NCBI GenBank assembly: GCA_047600785.1
Contig: JASGKH010000002.1
Location: 1,240,001 to 1,304,000, forward strand
Length of the DNA: 64,000 nt
DNA from: Breznakibacter sp047600785
GTDB taxonomy: Bacteria; Bacteroidota; Bacteroidia; Bacteroidales; Marinilabiliaceae
Reading direction: 5' to 3'
The translations under genes and the position numbers were made by a program. The notes under the pieces were generated by a model that had not been told where the DNA came from, did no database searches, and was given only the letters and a program-made list of their open reading frames with translations. Of the stretch, positions 36,725 to 46,082 are shown piece by piece. Each line of letters opens with the position of its first letter. Position 1 is the first letter of the stretch.

Positions 36725-36753
36725 AAAAAAGTCCTCAAAATGAGGACTTTTTT
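36725..36753. terminator. Bidirectional terminator between rplS and the YceI operon
   Basis: AAAAAAGTCCTCA pairs with its complement around an AAA loop and has T-tracts on both strands. It separates convergent genes. Confidence 0.9.
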
Positions 36754-36796
36754 GTTTACAATACGTTGGTGAAACTGTCGGAGCCGGATTTGTCGT

Positions 36797-37402
36797 TCAT
36801 TTCGTCGCCATTTCAAACGCTCCTGTTTTCATACAGAAAGCCAAATTGAAGTTGATGTGCACCGTGTCCTGGACCTTGATCATTCCCAAAAATTTCACAG
36901 GTGGATCTATCTTAAAATCGGGCAACAAAATATCACGCTGGCCTTTCAACGAGAAACATTCGTTGGGAAAAGCGGCGATTTCGGACTGAAGGTTATAAGA
37001 CCTCGTTATCCCTGCAATGGTAAGGAAGATCTTCACGGACTGCTCAAATATTTTTCCTTCCTGCAAAGCCAAAAAGTCAGACCGTAACAAATCGATGTAA
37101 ATGTGCGGATACTGCTTTGCCTTGACCAACTCTATAAAGTCGTTGTACATTATCGGATTATCGGTTTCGAATTGCTTCACGGCCACCGAAACCCTTACAT
37201 ATTGGTTTCCAATAGGCGAAGGCATGAAATCGAGCAATGCGATGTCCTGCCGGAGGTTAAACGAATTGATATTGGTTTTGCCCGAAATGGAGATAAAACT
37301 TTCCCCTCCTTCGTTCCTTCCAAACGCAAAGGAAAGACTGGTGCATAAAAACATGCAACAGCCGAACCAGACCCTTGTCCATTTGGATGACAGTTTAGCC
37401 AT
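36797..37402 (-). CDS. YceI-like domain protein, exported
   Basis: 201 aa from the ATG at 37402 (the longer frame starts with TTG). A signal peptide (about 1-27) precedes a divergent YceI-like lipocalin fold, with paired beta strands such as FFLTIAGITRSYNL-type and FLGMIKVQDTVHINF. YceI proteins bind long isoprenoid lipids, but the role here is not known. Third gene in the 39473-36797 run, 77 bp after the porin; the other end of the run also encodes a YceI protein. Confidence 0.7.
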   Translation of the reverse strand: MAKLSSKWTRVWFGCCMFLCTSLSFAFGRNEGGESFISISGKTNINSFNLRQDIALLDFMPSPIGNQYVRVSVAVKQFETDNPIMYNDFIELVKAKQYPHIYIDLLRSDFLALQEGKIFEQSVKIFLTIAGITRSYNLQSEIAAFPNECFSLKGQRDILLPDFKIDPPVKFLGMIKVQDTVHINFNLAFCMKTGAFEMATK

Positions 37403-37478
37403 AACACGTTGTTTTCCTGTCAATCTGAAAAATGGTAACCTGCTCCGGAGAAAGCCGGAACAGGTTACGTAAAAAAGA

Positions 37479-38780
37479 TTAGAAAGAAATACCAGCTTCG
37501 ATCATGAACCCGTCGAAACCGGCATCTTTGCCATAAGTAGCCCAGTTGTCGTAATTTTGCTTTACGTACTCAAACTTGGTAATGATGTTTTTGGTCATGT
37601 ACCAGCCTGCAGCCAGTTGGATACGGTCAACCGAATAATCTTTGCCTGCCTCGATACGGCTATCGGCCGGGGCTTTATCGTCTTTCACGGTGTTGTAACG
37701 TGCTCCAAGTTGCCATTGTTTTTGTTTGCCAAAGCGATACACCCCTTCAATGGCCAATTGGGTAAAATCATAAGGAACAATGGAGTAATAAGGCGCCGTA
37801 GTTGTTGTTTTTTTCACGTCGCCGGTTGCCTTCTCATAGGTCCCGAAAATCTCAAACCCTTTGTACTGGGCAAAAATATTAGCGACAATGGTATTGTCGC
37901 TAATACCCGATGCCGGATAGAAATTTCCCGACATAAAATTCTTGGTAACGTCAAAGTCAGAACCGTCGGTGGCTTGTTTGTTCATCACAAAATAGTAACG
38001 CGAGCCGGTGCGGTCACCCGAGTGGAAAGTCACACTGTGCGACTCGGCGCAGCTAAAACCCGACAAGGCGGCACGAACACGCAGATCGTCGTTTATTTGT
38101 TTGTCATAAGCCAATTTCCACACATAGGCCAACTCATTGGTAAGGTTGTATTCATCGTACACCAAATCACCCGTCGTTTCATCTTTGGATGTCCCTCCCA
38201 GGGCCGGTTTCAAATTACCGCTATTGGTACCGACCATGGCAAGTATGCCGTTATGGCGAAACATAACCTCTACCCCGGTGCTGATTGTCATGTCATCCAT
38301 AATGTAGTTACCCACAAACACATTATTGATAATGTTACCGTTATCGGAACGACGGTAAAGCTGATCGCCCACGTTGGGCTGCATGGCACCGGCCTTAATG
38401 GTCACATACTCCATGATTTTGTCACTGGCAGGCAAAAACGGCAGTTTGTCGATCAATAAATAACCGCCCTTCACCCATGTTTCGTTATGGTGTCTCGACG
38501 ACAAATAAGTAGTGAGGTTTACGCGCATACCGGGAGCCAAATCGGCTTCAATGACCATATTGGCCGTAGGCAGGTTCAGGTTGGAACCAAGGTTTATCAA
38601 TTTGATCACGTTTTCATCTGCTTCATGGTTTAGTCCCTGAAACTGCAATGCAAAGTCACCGCCCAAACGCACGTTGATTTTTTCAAACTTGGACGCATCG
38701 ATCTTTGGCTGTTCAAATTGCTGTGCAAAAACAGACATCCCAACCAAAAATCCGGCAAAAAGCAAAAACTGTTTTTTCAT
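37479..38780 (-). CDS. Outer-membrane porin-like beta-barrel protein
   Basis: 433 aa from the ATG at 38780, which begins a clear signal peptide (MKKQFLLFAGFLVGMSVFA). The rest is a run of amphipathic beta strands ending in Phe (EAGISF), consistent with a 16-strand phosphate-selective-like porin. No substrate can be inferred. Flanked on both sides by YceI-family genes in the same direction. Confidence 0.8.
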   Translation of the reverse strand: MKKQFLLFAGFLVGMSVFAQQFEQPKIDASKFEKINVRLGGDFALQFQGLNHEADENVIKLINLGSNLNLPTANMVIEADLAPGMRVNLTTYLSSRHHNETWVKGGYLLIDKLPFLPASDKIMEYVTIKAGAMQPNVGDQLYRRSDNGNIINNVFVGNYIMDDMTISTGVEVMFRHNGILAMVGTNSGNLKPALGGTSKDETTGDLVYDEYNLTNELAYVWKLAYDKQINDDLRVRAALSGFSCAESHSVTFHSGDRTGSRYYFVMNKQATDGSDFDVTKNFMSGNFYPASGISDNTIVANIFAQYKGFEIFGTYEKATGDVKKTTTTAPYYSIVPYDFTQLAIEGVYRFGKQKQWQLGARYNTVKDDKAPADSRIEAGKDYSVDRIQLAAGWYMTKNIITKFEYVKQNYDNWATYGKDAGFDGFMIEAGISF

Positions 38781-38885
38781 GTGTAAATGATTTGTATTAA
38801 AAGGTCGTATGGAATTTTCGGGGTCAAATAATTGTGTAAACAATCTCTATATCCCAACACAGATTAGTTGTATACCTCTCCCAGC

Positions 38886-39473
38886 CTATTTTTTAAATGC
38901 CAACTTAAAATCCATTTCAATGGCATCGCCCGACTTTACGGTTCCCATCAACGCAGTGGGGGGTACAATGCCATAATCGCTCATTTTGAACTTCATCGAT
39001 GCGTTAAGTACCCATTTGTTCGTGCCTTGCGACAATATGCTTACAGGCACGACGACTTGTTTGGTAACACCGGCAATGGTCAGATCGCCTTTTAACTGGC
39101 CTTTTTGATTAGCCAATCCCAATTGTGCGGGAGACGTAACCTTAAACACGATCTCCGGAAATTTTGAAACTTTCAGCGCTTCATGTGCCTTTTTGTCCAT
39201 TCCGGAGCTCTCGCTCAATATTTTGGCCGATTTAAAGGTGGCCGCCCCTTCGTTGATCACAATGGCATCGGCCCCTTTCTCTTCTGTGACCGCATACACC
39301 AAATATTCGGTAGCCTTCATTTCCCAATCGTGCAACGTCGATGTCCCTTTTACCACGACCGAACTGTTCGCAAAATCAATGGTAACCCGTGATTGTGCAT
39401 TCGCTGTCAAAACCGTACCGACAAGCAATATGGCCATTAGCCTCGTTGATCTAAAAACTGCATTTGTACTCAT
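38886..39473 (-). CDS. YceI family periplasmic protein
   Basis: 195 aa with a signal peptide (about 1-26). Canonical YceI features: GTSTLHDWEM near the start, KFPEIVFKVTS, GQLKGDLTIAGVTKQVVVPV and a C-terminal MGTVKSGDAIEMDFKLAF. The fold binds polyprenoid chains; several members are induced by envelope or acid stress. First gene of the YceI-porin-YceI run. Confidence 0.92.
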   Translation of the reverse strand: MSTNAVFRSTRLMAILLVGTVLTANAQSRVTIDFANSSVVVKGTSTLHDWEMKATEYLVYAVTEEKGADAIVINEGAATFKSAKILSESSGMDKKAHEALKVSKFPEIVFKVTSPAQLGLANQKGQLKGDLTIAGVTKQVVVPVSILSQGTNKWVLNASMKFKMSDYGIVPPTALMGTVKSGDAIEMDFKLAFKK

Positions 39474-39519
39474 AAATTATGTTTTCTATATATGCTAGCG
39501 TTTTAATAGTATTTGAGGC

Positions 39520-39527
39520 CAAAAATA
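39520..39527 (-). promoter_or_regulatory. Putative -7 box for the YceI operon
   Basis: On the minus strand TATTTTTG fits TAnnTTTG, 46 bp before the ATG at 39473. Confidence 0.45.
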
Positions 39528-39607
39528 GCAAATAGTTTTACATTTAAGTACTTCTTTGCGTAATTATATTCACACGACACAATACATTTTAACATTCATC
39601 AACAACT

Positions 39608-39649
39608 CAAGGGTTAGGGTGCAAAATATATTTTGCACCCTAACCCTTG
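39608..39649. repeat. Perfect 42-bp palindrome
   Basis: Two 21-bp arms (beginning CAAGGGTTAGGGTGC) meet with no spacer around an AAAATATATTTT centre. It lies 93 bp past the aldo/keto reductase stop and about 80 bp upstream of the YceI promoter box. It could act as a terminator, but there is no T-tract right after the stem, and the length and perfection are unusual. Confidence 0.9.
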
Positions 39650-39742
39650 GAGAAATAAGCATAATTGGGTAGCTCAAATCCGGTAACAGCCTTTTATTTT
39701 ACCACATTCTGCAAAATCCGCCATATTTTGTGCTGATACCTC

Positions 39743-40687
39743 TCATGCACTGGCTCCGTCCAATAGTGCCAGTTCTTCTTTTCCCAATTCCAATTTGGCA
39801 GCATCAAATATGGCCTGTAACTGACGCACGTTGGTCGCGCTTACAATGGGGGCCGCCACCAGCGGTTGGGCAAGTAACCAGGCCAACGCAATAGTCGCCG
39901 GTTGGGTGCGATATTTTTCAGAAACCTGATCCAATGCGGCAAGTACCGCTTTTCCTTTGTCGTCGAGATACTTTTTGATGCCGGCACCTCTGGCCGTTTT
40001 ATCGAAATCCTCTTCCGAACGGTACTTCCCGGTCAAAAATCCAGCGGCCAGCGACCAATAAGGAAATACGCTCAATCCGTATTTTTCGGCAAATGGAGCA
40101 TATTCTTTCTCAAATTTTTCCCTTTCAACCAGATTATAATGTGGTTGCAGCGCAACATATTTAGGGTAGCCATTTGCCTCTGCGACTGTCAACGATTCAA
40201 CGAGCCTTTCCGGCGAGACATTGGAAGCCGCGATATAGCGGACCTTACCTGCTTTGACGATTTCGTCATATGCTTCCAGGGTCTCTTCAACCGGGGTTTT
40301 ATTATCATCAAAATGGGTGTAATATAGGTCAATGTAATCGGTTTGCAACCGCCGCAAGGACTCATCCACCGAATTCAAAATGTGCTTCCTGCTAACGTCG
40401 TAAGGATGTTCTTTTGTCTCGGAACCCACTTTGGTGGCAATGACCACTTGCTTGCGATTGTTGCGCTGCTTCATCCATTTACCAATGATGGATTCGGACA
40501 ATCCTCCCGTCCCGTTGATCCACCAGGGATACGTATCGGCAGTATCGATAAAATTAAATCCGTTCCCGACAAACTTATCCAGAATCTCGAAAGACTGCTT
40601 TTCGTCCAATGTCCATCCGAACACATTGCCACCAAGGTTGATTGGTGCAATATCCAGATCCGTGTGTTTGATCCTTCTTTTTTTCAT
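39743..40687 (-). CDS. Aldo/keto reductase
   Basis: 314 aa from the ATG at 40687 (a TTG three codons earlier is less likely). AKR (beta/alpha)8 barrel with the catalytic tetrad D in FIDTADTY, Y in the same motif, K in IATKVG and H in YYTHFDD. NADPH-dependent reduction of aldehydes or ketones; natural substrate unknown. Last gene of the 39743-50749 same-strand cluster, 29 bp after the MFS gene. Confidence 0.92.
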   Translation of the reverse strand: MKKRRIKHTDLDIAPINLGGNVFGWTLDEKQSFEILDKFVGNGFNFIDTADTYPWWINGTGGLSESIIGKWMKQRNNRKQVVIATKVGSETKEHPYDVSRKHILNSVDESLRRLQTDYIDLYYTHFDDNKTPVEETLEAYDEIVKAGKVRYIAASNVSPERLVESLTVAEANGYPKYVALQPHYNLVEREKFEKEYAPFAEKYGLSVFPYWSLAAGFLTGKYRSEEDFDKTARGAGIKKYLDDKGKAVLAALDQVSEKYRTQPATIALAWLLAQPLVAAPIVSATNVRQLQAIFDAAKLELGKEELALLDGASA

Positions 40688-40716
40688 TTCATTCAAGTTA
40701 TTGATTTATAAAAATT

Positions 40717-41880
40717 TCATACAACAAGTGCAGACGGTTGTTTCTGCCCTTTGTAAAAATAATACAGTAGGCCGAACCCGAACAGCGCAAACAAAGTTCC
40801 GGGAATGGCAGTTGCTTCGTATCCGTACCCCATAGACACCGGTAAACCGCCGACCAATGCACCGAGTGCGTTGCCAAGGTTAAAAGCTGCCTGTGCACCG
40901 GATGCCCCTAACATTTGACCTCCTTCCGAATTTTGCAGCAACAGTATTTGTTGCGGGGCGGACAGTGCAAAAAGGCAAGCTGTACATGTGAAGGTCAGCA
41001 ATAAAGAGGGCACAGGGTATTTGGCAAGAAGGTAAATGAACGCCAGCGCAACGGCTCCTGTTCCCTGTGTGGCCATGGATACCAAGCCGGGAGAATATTT
41101 ATCGGACAACTTGCCACTGGCCAAGTTTCCGACGAACATGCCCAAACCGGCCCAAACCATAATAACGCTTAGGTATTGTCCTGAGAATCCGGAAACATCG
41201 GTCATTACTTTACTGATATAGCTGTACCAGCAAAATATCCCACCGTTACCGAACATAATGGCAAGCATCAACAGCCACGGTGCCCATTTCCTCAGAAAAC
41301 GAAATTGTCCTTTGAACCCACCGTCGGGAAGTGGCGCCACCTGCGGTACCCATTTCCATAAGGCCAACACGGTGACAATGCCCCATAACCCAACAATCCC
41401 ATAGGTAATCCGCCAGCTAAAAGCGTTGCTGAGAAAGGTTCCCAACGGCACGCCCACCAAATTGGCAAAGGTCATTCCCGATATCATGGCCGCAACGGCA
41501 GTTCCCTCTTTTCCTTTGTCCGCCAGCTTACTGGCAACAATGGAACCTACGCCGAAATATGCGCCGTGCGGAAGCCCGGCCACGAACCGGGCAATGGAAA
41601 GGGTGCCGTATGAACCGGCCATCGCCGAAAACAGGTTACCTGCCACAAAGAGTCCCATTAACAGAAGAAGGATCTTTTTCAACGGCAGTCTGCGGGCAAA
41701 AATGACCATCAGCGGTGCGCCCACACACACGCCAATTGCATAGTATGAAATAAGGTGCCCGGTTTTAGGAATGGATATGTGAAAGTCTTTGGCTATGTCG
41801 GGCAAAATGCCCATCATTACGTATTCGGAGATGCCCAATCCCAGTGTTCCGAAAGCAAGGGCAATGAAGCGAAGTTTCAT
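40717..41880 (-). CDS. MFS efflux transporter (AraJ/YdhP-like)
   Basis: 387 aa with about 12 membrane helices. The N-terminal LGTLGLGISEYVMMGILPDIAKDFHIS and ARRLPLKKILLLLMGLF are typical of the drug/sugar efflux DHA1 group. Probably exports a small molecule. Within the oxidoreductase cluster; 109 bp from the SDR gene upstream. Confidence 0.88.
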   Translation of the reverse strand: MKLRFIALAFGTLGLGISEYVMMGILPDIAKDFHISIPKTGHLISYYAIGVCVGAPLMVIFARRLPLKKILLLLMGLFVAGNLFSAMAGSYGTLSIARFVAGLPHGAYFGVGSIVASKLADKGKEGTAVAAMISGMTFANLVGVPLGTFLSNAFSWRITYGIVGLWGIVTVLALWKWVPQVAPLPDGGFKGQFRFLRKWAPWLLMLAIMFGNGGIFCWYSYISKVMTDVSGFSGQYLSVIMVWAGLGMFVGNLASGKLSDKYSPGLVSMATQGTGAVALAFIYLLAKYPVPSLLLTFTCTACLFALSAPQQILLLQNSEGGQMLGASGAQAAFNLGNALGALVGGLPVSMGYGYEATAIPGTLFALFGFGLLYYFYKGQKQPSALVV

Positions 41881-41989
41881 TCGTTTACAATTAGTATCAA
41901 AGCGCCAGATCCAAAGCTTGAAAACCGGTCATTACAAAATAATCATCCGCATGCTTCTATTCTTGGCAATAGTTCTGGGGGATAATATT

Positions 41990-42784
41990 TTAGAACGCTG
42001 AATCTACCACGCCCCCATCGACACGCAACGCGGCCCCTGTGGTCGCAGAAGATAGAGGGCTAGCGGTATAGACCACTAAATTGGCCACTTCATCGGCCGT
42101 CGCAAAACGTTGGATAATGGACGAAGGACGTTTTTCTTTGATAAAGATCAATGGTGCATCTTTTACATCCACACCTTTCTCTTTTGCAATGTGTTCGAAC
42201 ATCTCTTTGGTTCCCGAAGCAATGGTAGGGCCGGGCAGAATGGCATTGACGGTCACGTTGGTTCCCTTCATGTATTTTGCCAGCCCACGGCTTAATGCCA
42301 AATAAGCGGTTTTGGTAACGCCGTACAGAATCATGTCGTCGGGAATATTGATGGCCGATTCGCTGGAAAGAAAAATAATCCGTCCCCAGTTACGCTTTTT
42401 CATCCCGGGGGCATAATGCCGCGACAACCGTACGCCGCTCATCACATTGATATTGAAATCGTTGAACCAGGTGGCATCATCGGTCGTTTCGAACGGACGA
42501 TCACCGTATATGCCAACATTGTTGACCAATATATCCACTTCGGGCAACCGCCCGATCAATGCATTCACCTCGTCCACAATGGAAAAATCTGCGGGAATCC
42601 CTTCCACTTTAGCCCCGGGGATTTCGCTTTTTAATTGCGCGATTGCCCCATCGACCTTTTTTCTGGTTCGTCCATTGATATAAACTTTGGCATCCTCGCT
42701 CAATAAACCTTTGGCAATGGCCAATCCGATACCTTCGGTAGAACCTGTCACCAAAGCTGTTTTACCGCCTAATTGCAAATCCAT
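41990..42784 (-). CDS. Short-chain dehydrogenase/reductase
   Basis: 264 aa. Rossmann motif TGSTEGIG (13-20), NNVG, catalytic Ser in FLSSESA and YGVTK (Tyr and Lys). NAD(P)H-dependent oxidoreductase of unknown substrate. 24 bp after the alpha/beta hydrolase gene. Confidence 0.92.
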   Translation of the reverse strand: MDLQLGGKTALVTGSTEGIGLAIAKGLLSEDAKVYINGRTRKKVDGAIAQLKSEIPGAKVEGIPADFSIVDEVNALIGRLPEVDILVNNVGIYGDRPFETTDDATWFNDFNINVMSGVRLSRHYAPGMKKRNWGRIIFLSSESAINIPDDMILYGVTKTAYLALSRGLAKYMKGTNVTVNAILPGPTIASGTKEMFEHIAKEKGVDVKDAPLIFIKEKRPSSIIQRFATADEVANLVVYTASPLSSATTGAALRVDGGVVDSAF

Positions 42785-42808
42785 GTTATGAAAATTATTA
42801 TTGATGAT

Positions 42809-43804
42809 CTATTTCTCCAGAAATTCTGTCAACGGTCGGATAAACCGTTCAAATACTTCGATGTGCGGCAAATGTCCTACATTGTCCAATTCGACCAGTT
42901 TCGAACCTTCGATCTTTTTCTGGGTCTCTTTTCCCAAAATCTGGTATTGCCCCATCTGTTCGCGGATTGCAGGATCCCTTACATTGCTTTTTCCGATGGC
43001 CGTACGATCGCGCGTACCTATAATCAAAAGTGTAGGCATTTTCAGGTTCTGAAATTCATAAACGACAGGTTGTGTAAAAATCATGTCGGATGTTTGCGCG
43101 TTGACTTTGGCAACAACGGGATAATCGGGCGATTTTATCCAACCTGTCAATAAATACACCCATTCATCATATTCGGGTTTCCATTTGTTGTCGTAATAGA
43201 AACCGGACTGGTACCGCCGCGTCGTTTCATAATCGGCCTCCAGTTCTTTTTGGTAATTCTCGTCAATCGACACATAAGGTGCCACCACTTTCCAGTCCTC
43301 CAGCCCTATGGGATTCTCCAGTATCAGTTTTTCAACCAGTTCCGGATACATCAACCCGAACCTTGTGGCCAGCATTCCACCCATCGAATGTCCCAAAAGG
43401 TAGAGCTTGTCAATCCCCAACGCATCCACAACCGCTTTTGTATTCACGGCCAGCTGCTGGAAGGTGAATTGATAACCAACCGGTTTCGACGATTTTCCAA
43501 AACCGATCTGATCCGGGACAACCACCCGAAAACCTTTTTGGGCCAATGCGTCAATGGTCGTTTTCCAGTAAGCGCCGTTGAAATTTTTGCCATGCAGCAG
43601 CATAACCACTTTACCGTTGAAGTTCGCAGGCTTTACGTCCATGTAAGCCATTTTCAGGCTCTGTCCCTGGCTTTCCAAAGCGAGATAATGCACCGTATAA
43701 GGGTAATTGTAATTCGTAAGCATGATGTCCAGTATGGGACGTTCCTGTGCTTTTAACTGTGTCGAGCCGAGAAGTATAGGCAAGATAAACATTAGATACT
43801 TCAT
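42809..43804 (-). CDS. Secreted alpha/beta hydrolase
   Basis: 331 aa from the ATG at 43804, which starts a signal peptide (MKYLMFILPILLGSTQLKAQ); the longer frame upstream is unsupported. Alpha/beta hydrolase fold with HGKNFNGAYW (oxyanion side), nucleophile in GHSMGG, acid near IIGTRDRTA and catalytic His in NVGHLPHIE. Esterase or related hydrolase in the periplasm; substrate unknown. Confidence 0.9.
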   Translation of the reverse strand: MKYLMFILPILLGSTQLKAQERPILDIMLTNYNYPYTVHYLALESQGQSLKMAYMDVKPANFNGKVVMLLHGKNFNGAYWKTTIDALAQKGFRVVVPDQIGFGKSSKPVGYQFTFQQLAVNTKAVVDALGIDKLYLLGHSMGGMLATRFGLMYPELVEKLILENPIGLEDWKVVAPYVSIDENYQKELEADYETTRRYQSGFYYDNKWKPEYDEWVYLLTGWIKSPDYPVVAKVNAQTSDMIFTQPVVYEFQNLKMPTLLIIGTRDRTAIGKSNVRDPAIREQMGQYQILGKETQKKIEGSKLVELDNVGHLPHIEVFERFIRPLTEFLEK

Positions 43805-43883
43805 CTTTTTACATTTAGATATGTTACGCCCGGAAGCGCCCAAAAAACAACATCCACACATCCGGGGACTGCCGGCATCCCAT

Positions 43884-44999
43884 TCAGGGCAATTTGACCT
43901 TAAACACCCGGTACGGATATTCGGTCTTATCCTCACCATTGTTCCACTGCGGCAAACGTTGTAATTGCGAGCAGGTGAAATACAGATAACCGTCGGTGCC
44001 GATACCCAACGAATCGGGCCAGAGCAAACGGGGATCCTCTACCAACGTATGCAATTCGCCATCCGGGGCAAGGTATGAAATGGAATAACTTTCGGAAGTC
44101 GTGAGATAGACATTGCCCTGGGCATCGGCAATCAACCCGTGCGTAATGCCCACCTTTCCCAAGTCTTCCACCTTGCGTTCCAATTCTTTTTCCGACAACG
44201 ATGCATCGGCCAGATACCGGGTCTCGATCCTGAACAGGTTCTCTTTGTTTATGGGCTTGAAGTAGAAGTACCTGAAATCTTTGGTCAGCGCAATGCCGTT
44301 GACATGCGACGAAAAAGGCTTCCCGTTTAGGTCTTTCATTTCCATGCCGTCATATTTCAGGACAATGCCATCGGCCAGCGTAAAGGTTGAGTTTTGCAAA
44401 ACGAGACGTGACGTTTCCGTTTTCAGGTCCAGCACCACAATGGCCGCCTGGCCGGGGTCGGAAAGATAAGCCAGATCCTTGTCCGTATCAACCTGCATAT
44501 CGTTAAGCGCGGATTTTGATTTATCCAGATCGTCAAACAGGTAAACCCTTTCAACCCGGTTGGTCCTGGTATTGATTTTTACCAGTTTGAACCGACCATT
44601 CTGCACATTTCGCCCTTCACCGAAAATATCCCCTGCCGGGGCCGGTTGAGAATCCAGCACCCAAAGGTGATCCTGTGCGTCCACGTATAAATCCTGTACA
44701 CGCAAAAAGCTGTGGCTGTAATCCGCATCTTTCCTGTTCCAAGCGTTATTGGGATAGGCATAAAGCCTTCCGTTCTTCACTTCGGCCAATGTCAAATTGC
44801 CGTCGCCATTATAGTTCGGAAAAGAGACGAAAATCCGGTTTTCCGAATTTACGCTTAACCCGATGGCCATACTTTTGCCAAAATCGGTAACCGGGACCAA
44901 CTCCCGGCCATGAGGCTTTTGTTGCGCCGACAACGCCACGGAGATGCAACAACCTATTGGCATCAGCCATCGTTTTCGGATATTCAAACCTCTTGCCAT
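43884..44999 (-). CDS. Major royal jelly/yellow-type (MRJP) beta-propeller protein, exported
   Basis: 371 aa with an N-terminal hydrophobic export signal (to ~25). The beta-propeller signature includes VSFPNYNGDGNLTLAEV, LWVLDSQPAP, YLSDPGQAAIVVLDL and LLWPDSLGIGTDGYLYFTCSQL, matching bacterial MRJP/L-dopachrome tautomerase-related proteins. Activity in bacteria is not established. Lies 24 bp after the alcohol dehydrogenase gene. Confidence 0.85.
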   Translation of the reverse strand: MARGLNIRKRWLMPIGCCISVALSAQQKPHGRELVPVTDFGKSMAIGLSVNSENRIFVSFPNYNGDGNLTLAEVKNGRLYAYPNNAWNRKDADYSHSFLRVQDLYVDAQDHLWVLDSQPAPAGDIFGEGRNVQNGRFKLVKINTRTNRVERVYLFDDLDKSKSALNDMQVDTDKDLAYLSDPGQAAIVVLDLKTETSRLVLQNSTFTLADGIVLKYDGMEMKDLNGKPFSSHVNGIALTKDFRYFYFKPINKENLFRIETRYLADASLSEKELERKVEDLGKVGITHGLIADAQGNVYLTTSESYSISYLAPDGELHTLVEDPRLLWPDSLGIGTDGYLYFTCSQLQRLPQWNNGEDKTEYPYRVFKVKLP

Positions 45000-45023
45000 C
45001 TGATCTGTTTGTTTTTCATCATG

Positions 45024-46076
45024 TCAGTTCCCTTTTAACGACTTCATATCGATCACAAAACGGTATTTGATGTCTGCCTTTACCACACGGTTCCATGCGT
45101 TGTTGATATCCCGTATACCGATCATCTCCACTTCCGGCAAGATGTTGTGTTTGCCGCAAAAATCCAGCATTTCCTGCGTTTCCTTTATTCCTCCGATGAG
45201 CGAACCTGCGATGTTCTTGCGCTTACGGACCAACAACCCGGCATTTACCGACTTCAATGGCTCTATGGCTCCCACCAACACCATGGTTTTATCCCGTTTC
45301 AGCAACCCGATGTATGGATCGACATCATGCGCCACAGGAATGGTGTTCAGCAAAAAATCGAAAGAACCGGCATGTGCCTTCATCGCCTCTTCATCTTTGG
45401 ATATAAGGACTTCATCGGCCCCAAGCTTTCTGGCATCCTCTCCTTTTTCGGGAGAGGTGGTAACCATGACCACACGGGCACCCATGGCGTGGGCAAACTT
45501 AATGCCCATATGCCCCAACCCTCCCAGGCCGATCACGCCCACCTTGTCACCTGCCTGTACATTCCAGTGCCGGAGCGGCGACCAGGTGGTAATTCCCGCG
45601 CAAAGCAACGGTGCCGCCTTTGAGGCATCCAACGTTGACGGAATGCGAAGTACAAAGGATGCATCGACCACTATTCTTTCGGAATAGCCGCCCAGCGTGT
45701 GCCCGCCAAGGAATTTGTCGGTTCCGCCGTACGTCATCGTCACCCCGTTTTCACAGTATTGCTCCAGTCCGTCTTTGCAGGAATCGCATTCGTGACAGGA
45801 ATCGACCATGCAACCGACTCCAACCAAATCCCCTGCTTTAAACCCGGTTACACCAGTTCCCACGCCAATGACTCTGCCAATGATCTCATGGCCGGGGACA
45901 ACCGGATATTTTGCCGGTCCCCACTCGCTTCTGGCCGTATGGATATCGCTGTGGCAAACCCCGCAGTACAAAATATCAATCTGCACATCCGCAGGCTGCA
46001 AATCTCTTCGTTCTATCGTCATCGGACCCAATTCATCCGTTGGAGAAGAAGTTCCGTATGCTTTCACTGTTTCCAT
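45024..46076 (-). CDS. Zinc-dependent NAD(P) alcohol dehydrogenase (YahK-like)
   Basis: 350 aa. Catalytic zinc ligands C41, H63 and E64; structural zinc C94, C97, C100 and C108; Rossmann motif GLGGLGHMG. Closest in pattern to NADP-dependent cinnamyl/aldehyde reductases such as YahK. Reduces aldehydes to alcohols. Six bp separate it from the dienelactone hydrolase gene, so they are probably co-transcribed. Confidence 0.94.
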   Translation of the reverse strand: METVKAYGTSSPTDELGPMTIERRDLQPADVQIDILYCGVCHSDIHTARSEWGPAKYPVVPGHEIIGRVIGVGTGVTGFKAGDLVGVGCMVDSCHECDSCKDGLEQYCENGVTMTYGGTDKFLGGHTLGGYSERIVVDASFVLRIPSTLDASKAAPLLCAGITTWSPLRHWNVQAGDKVGVIGLGGLGHMGIKFAHAMGARVVMVTTSPEKGEDARKLGADEVLISKDEEAMKAHAGSFDFLLNTIPVAHDVDPYIGLLKRDKTMVLVGAIEPLKSVNAGLLVRKRKNIAGSLIGGIKETQEMLDFCGKHNILPEVEMIGIRDINNAWNRVVKADIKYRFVIDMKSLKGN

Positions 46077-46082
46077 TGGTTG

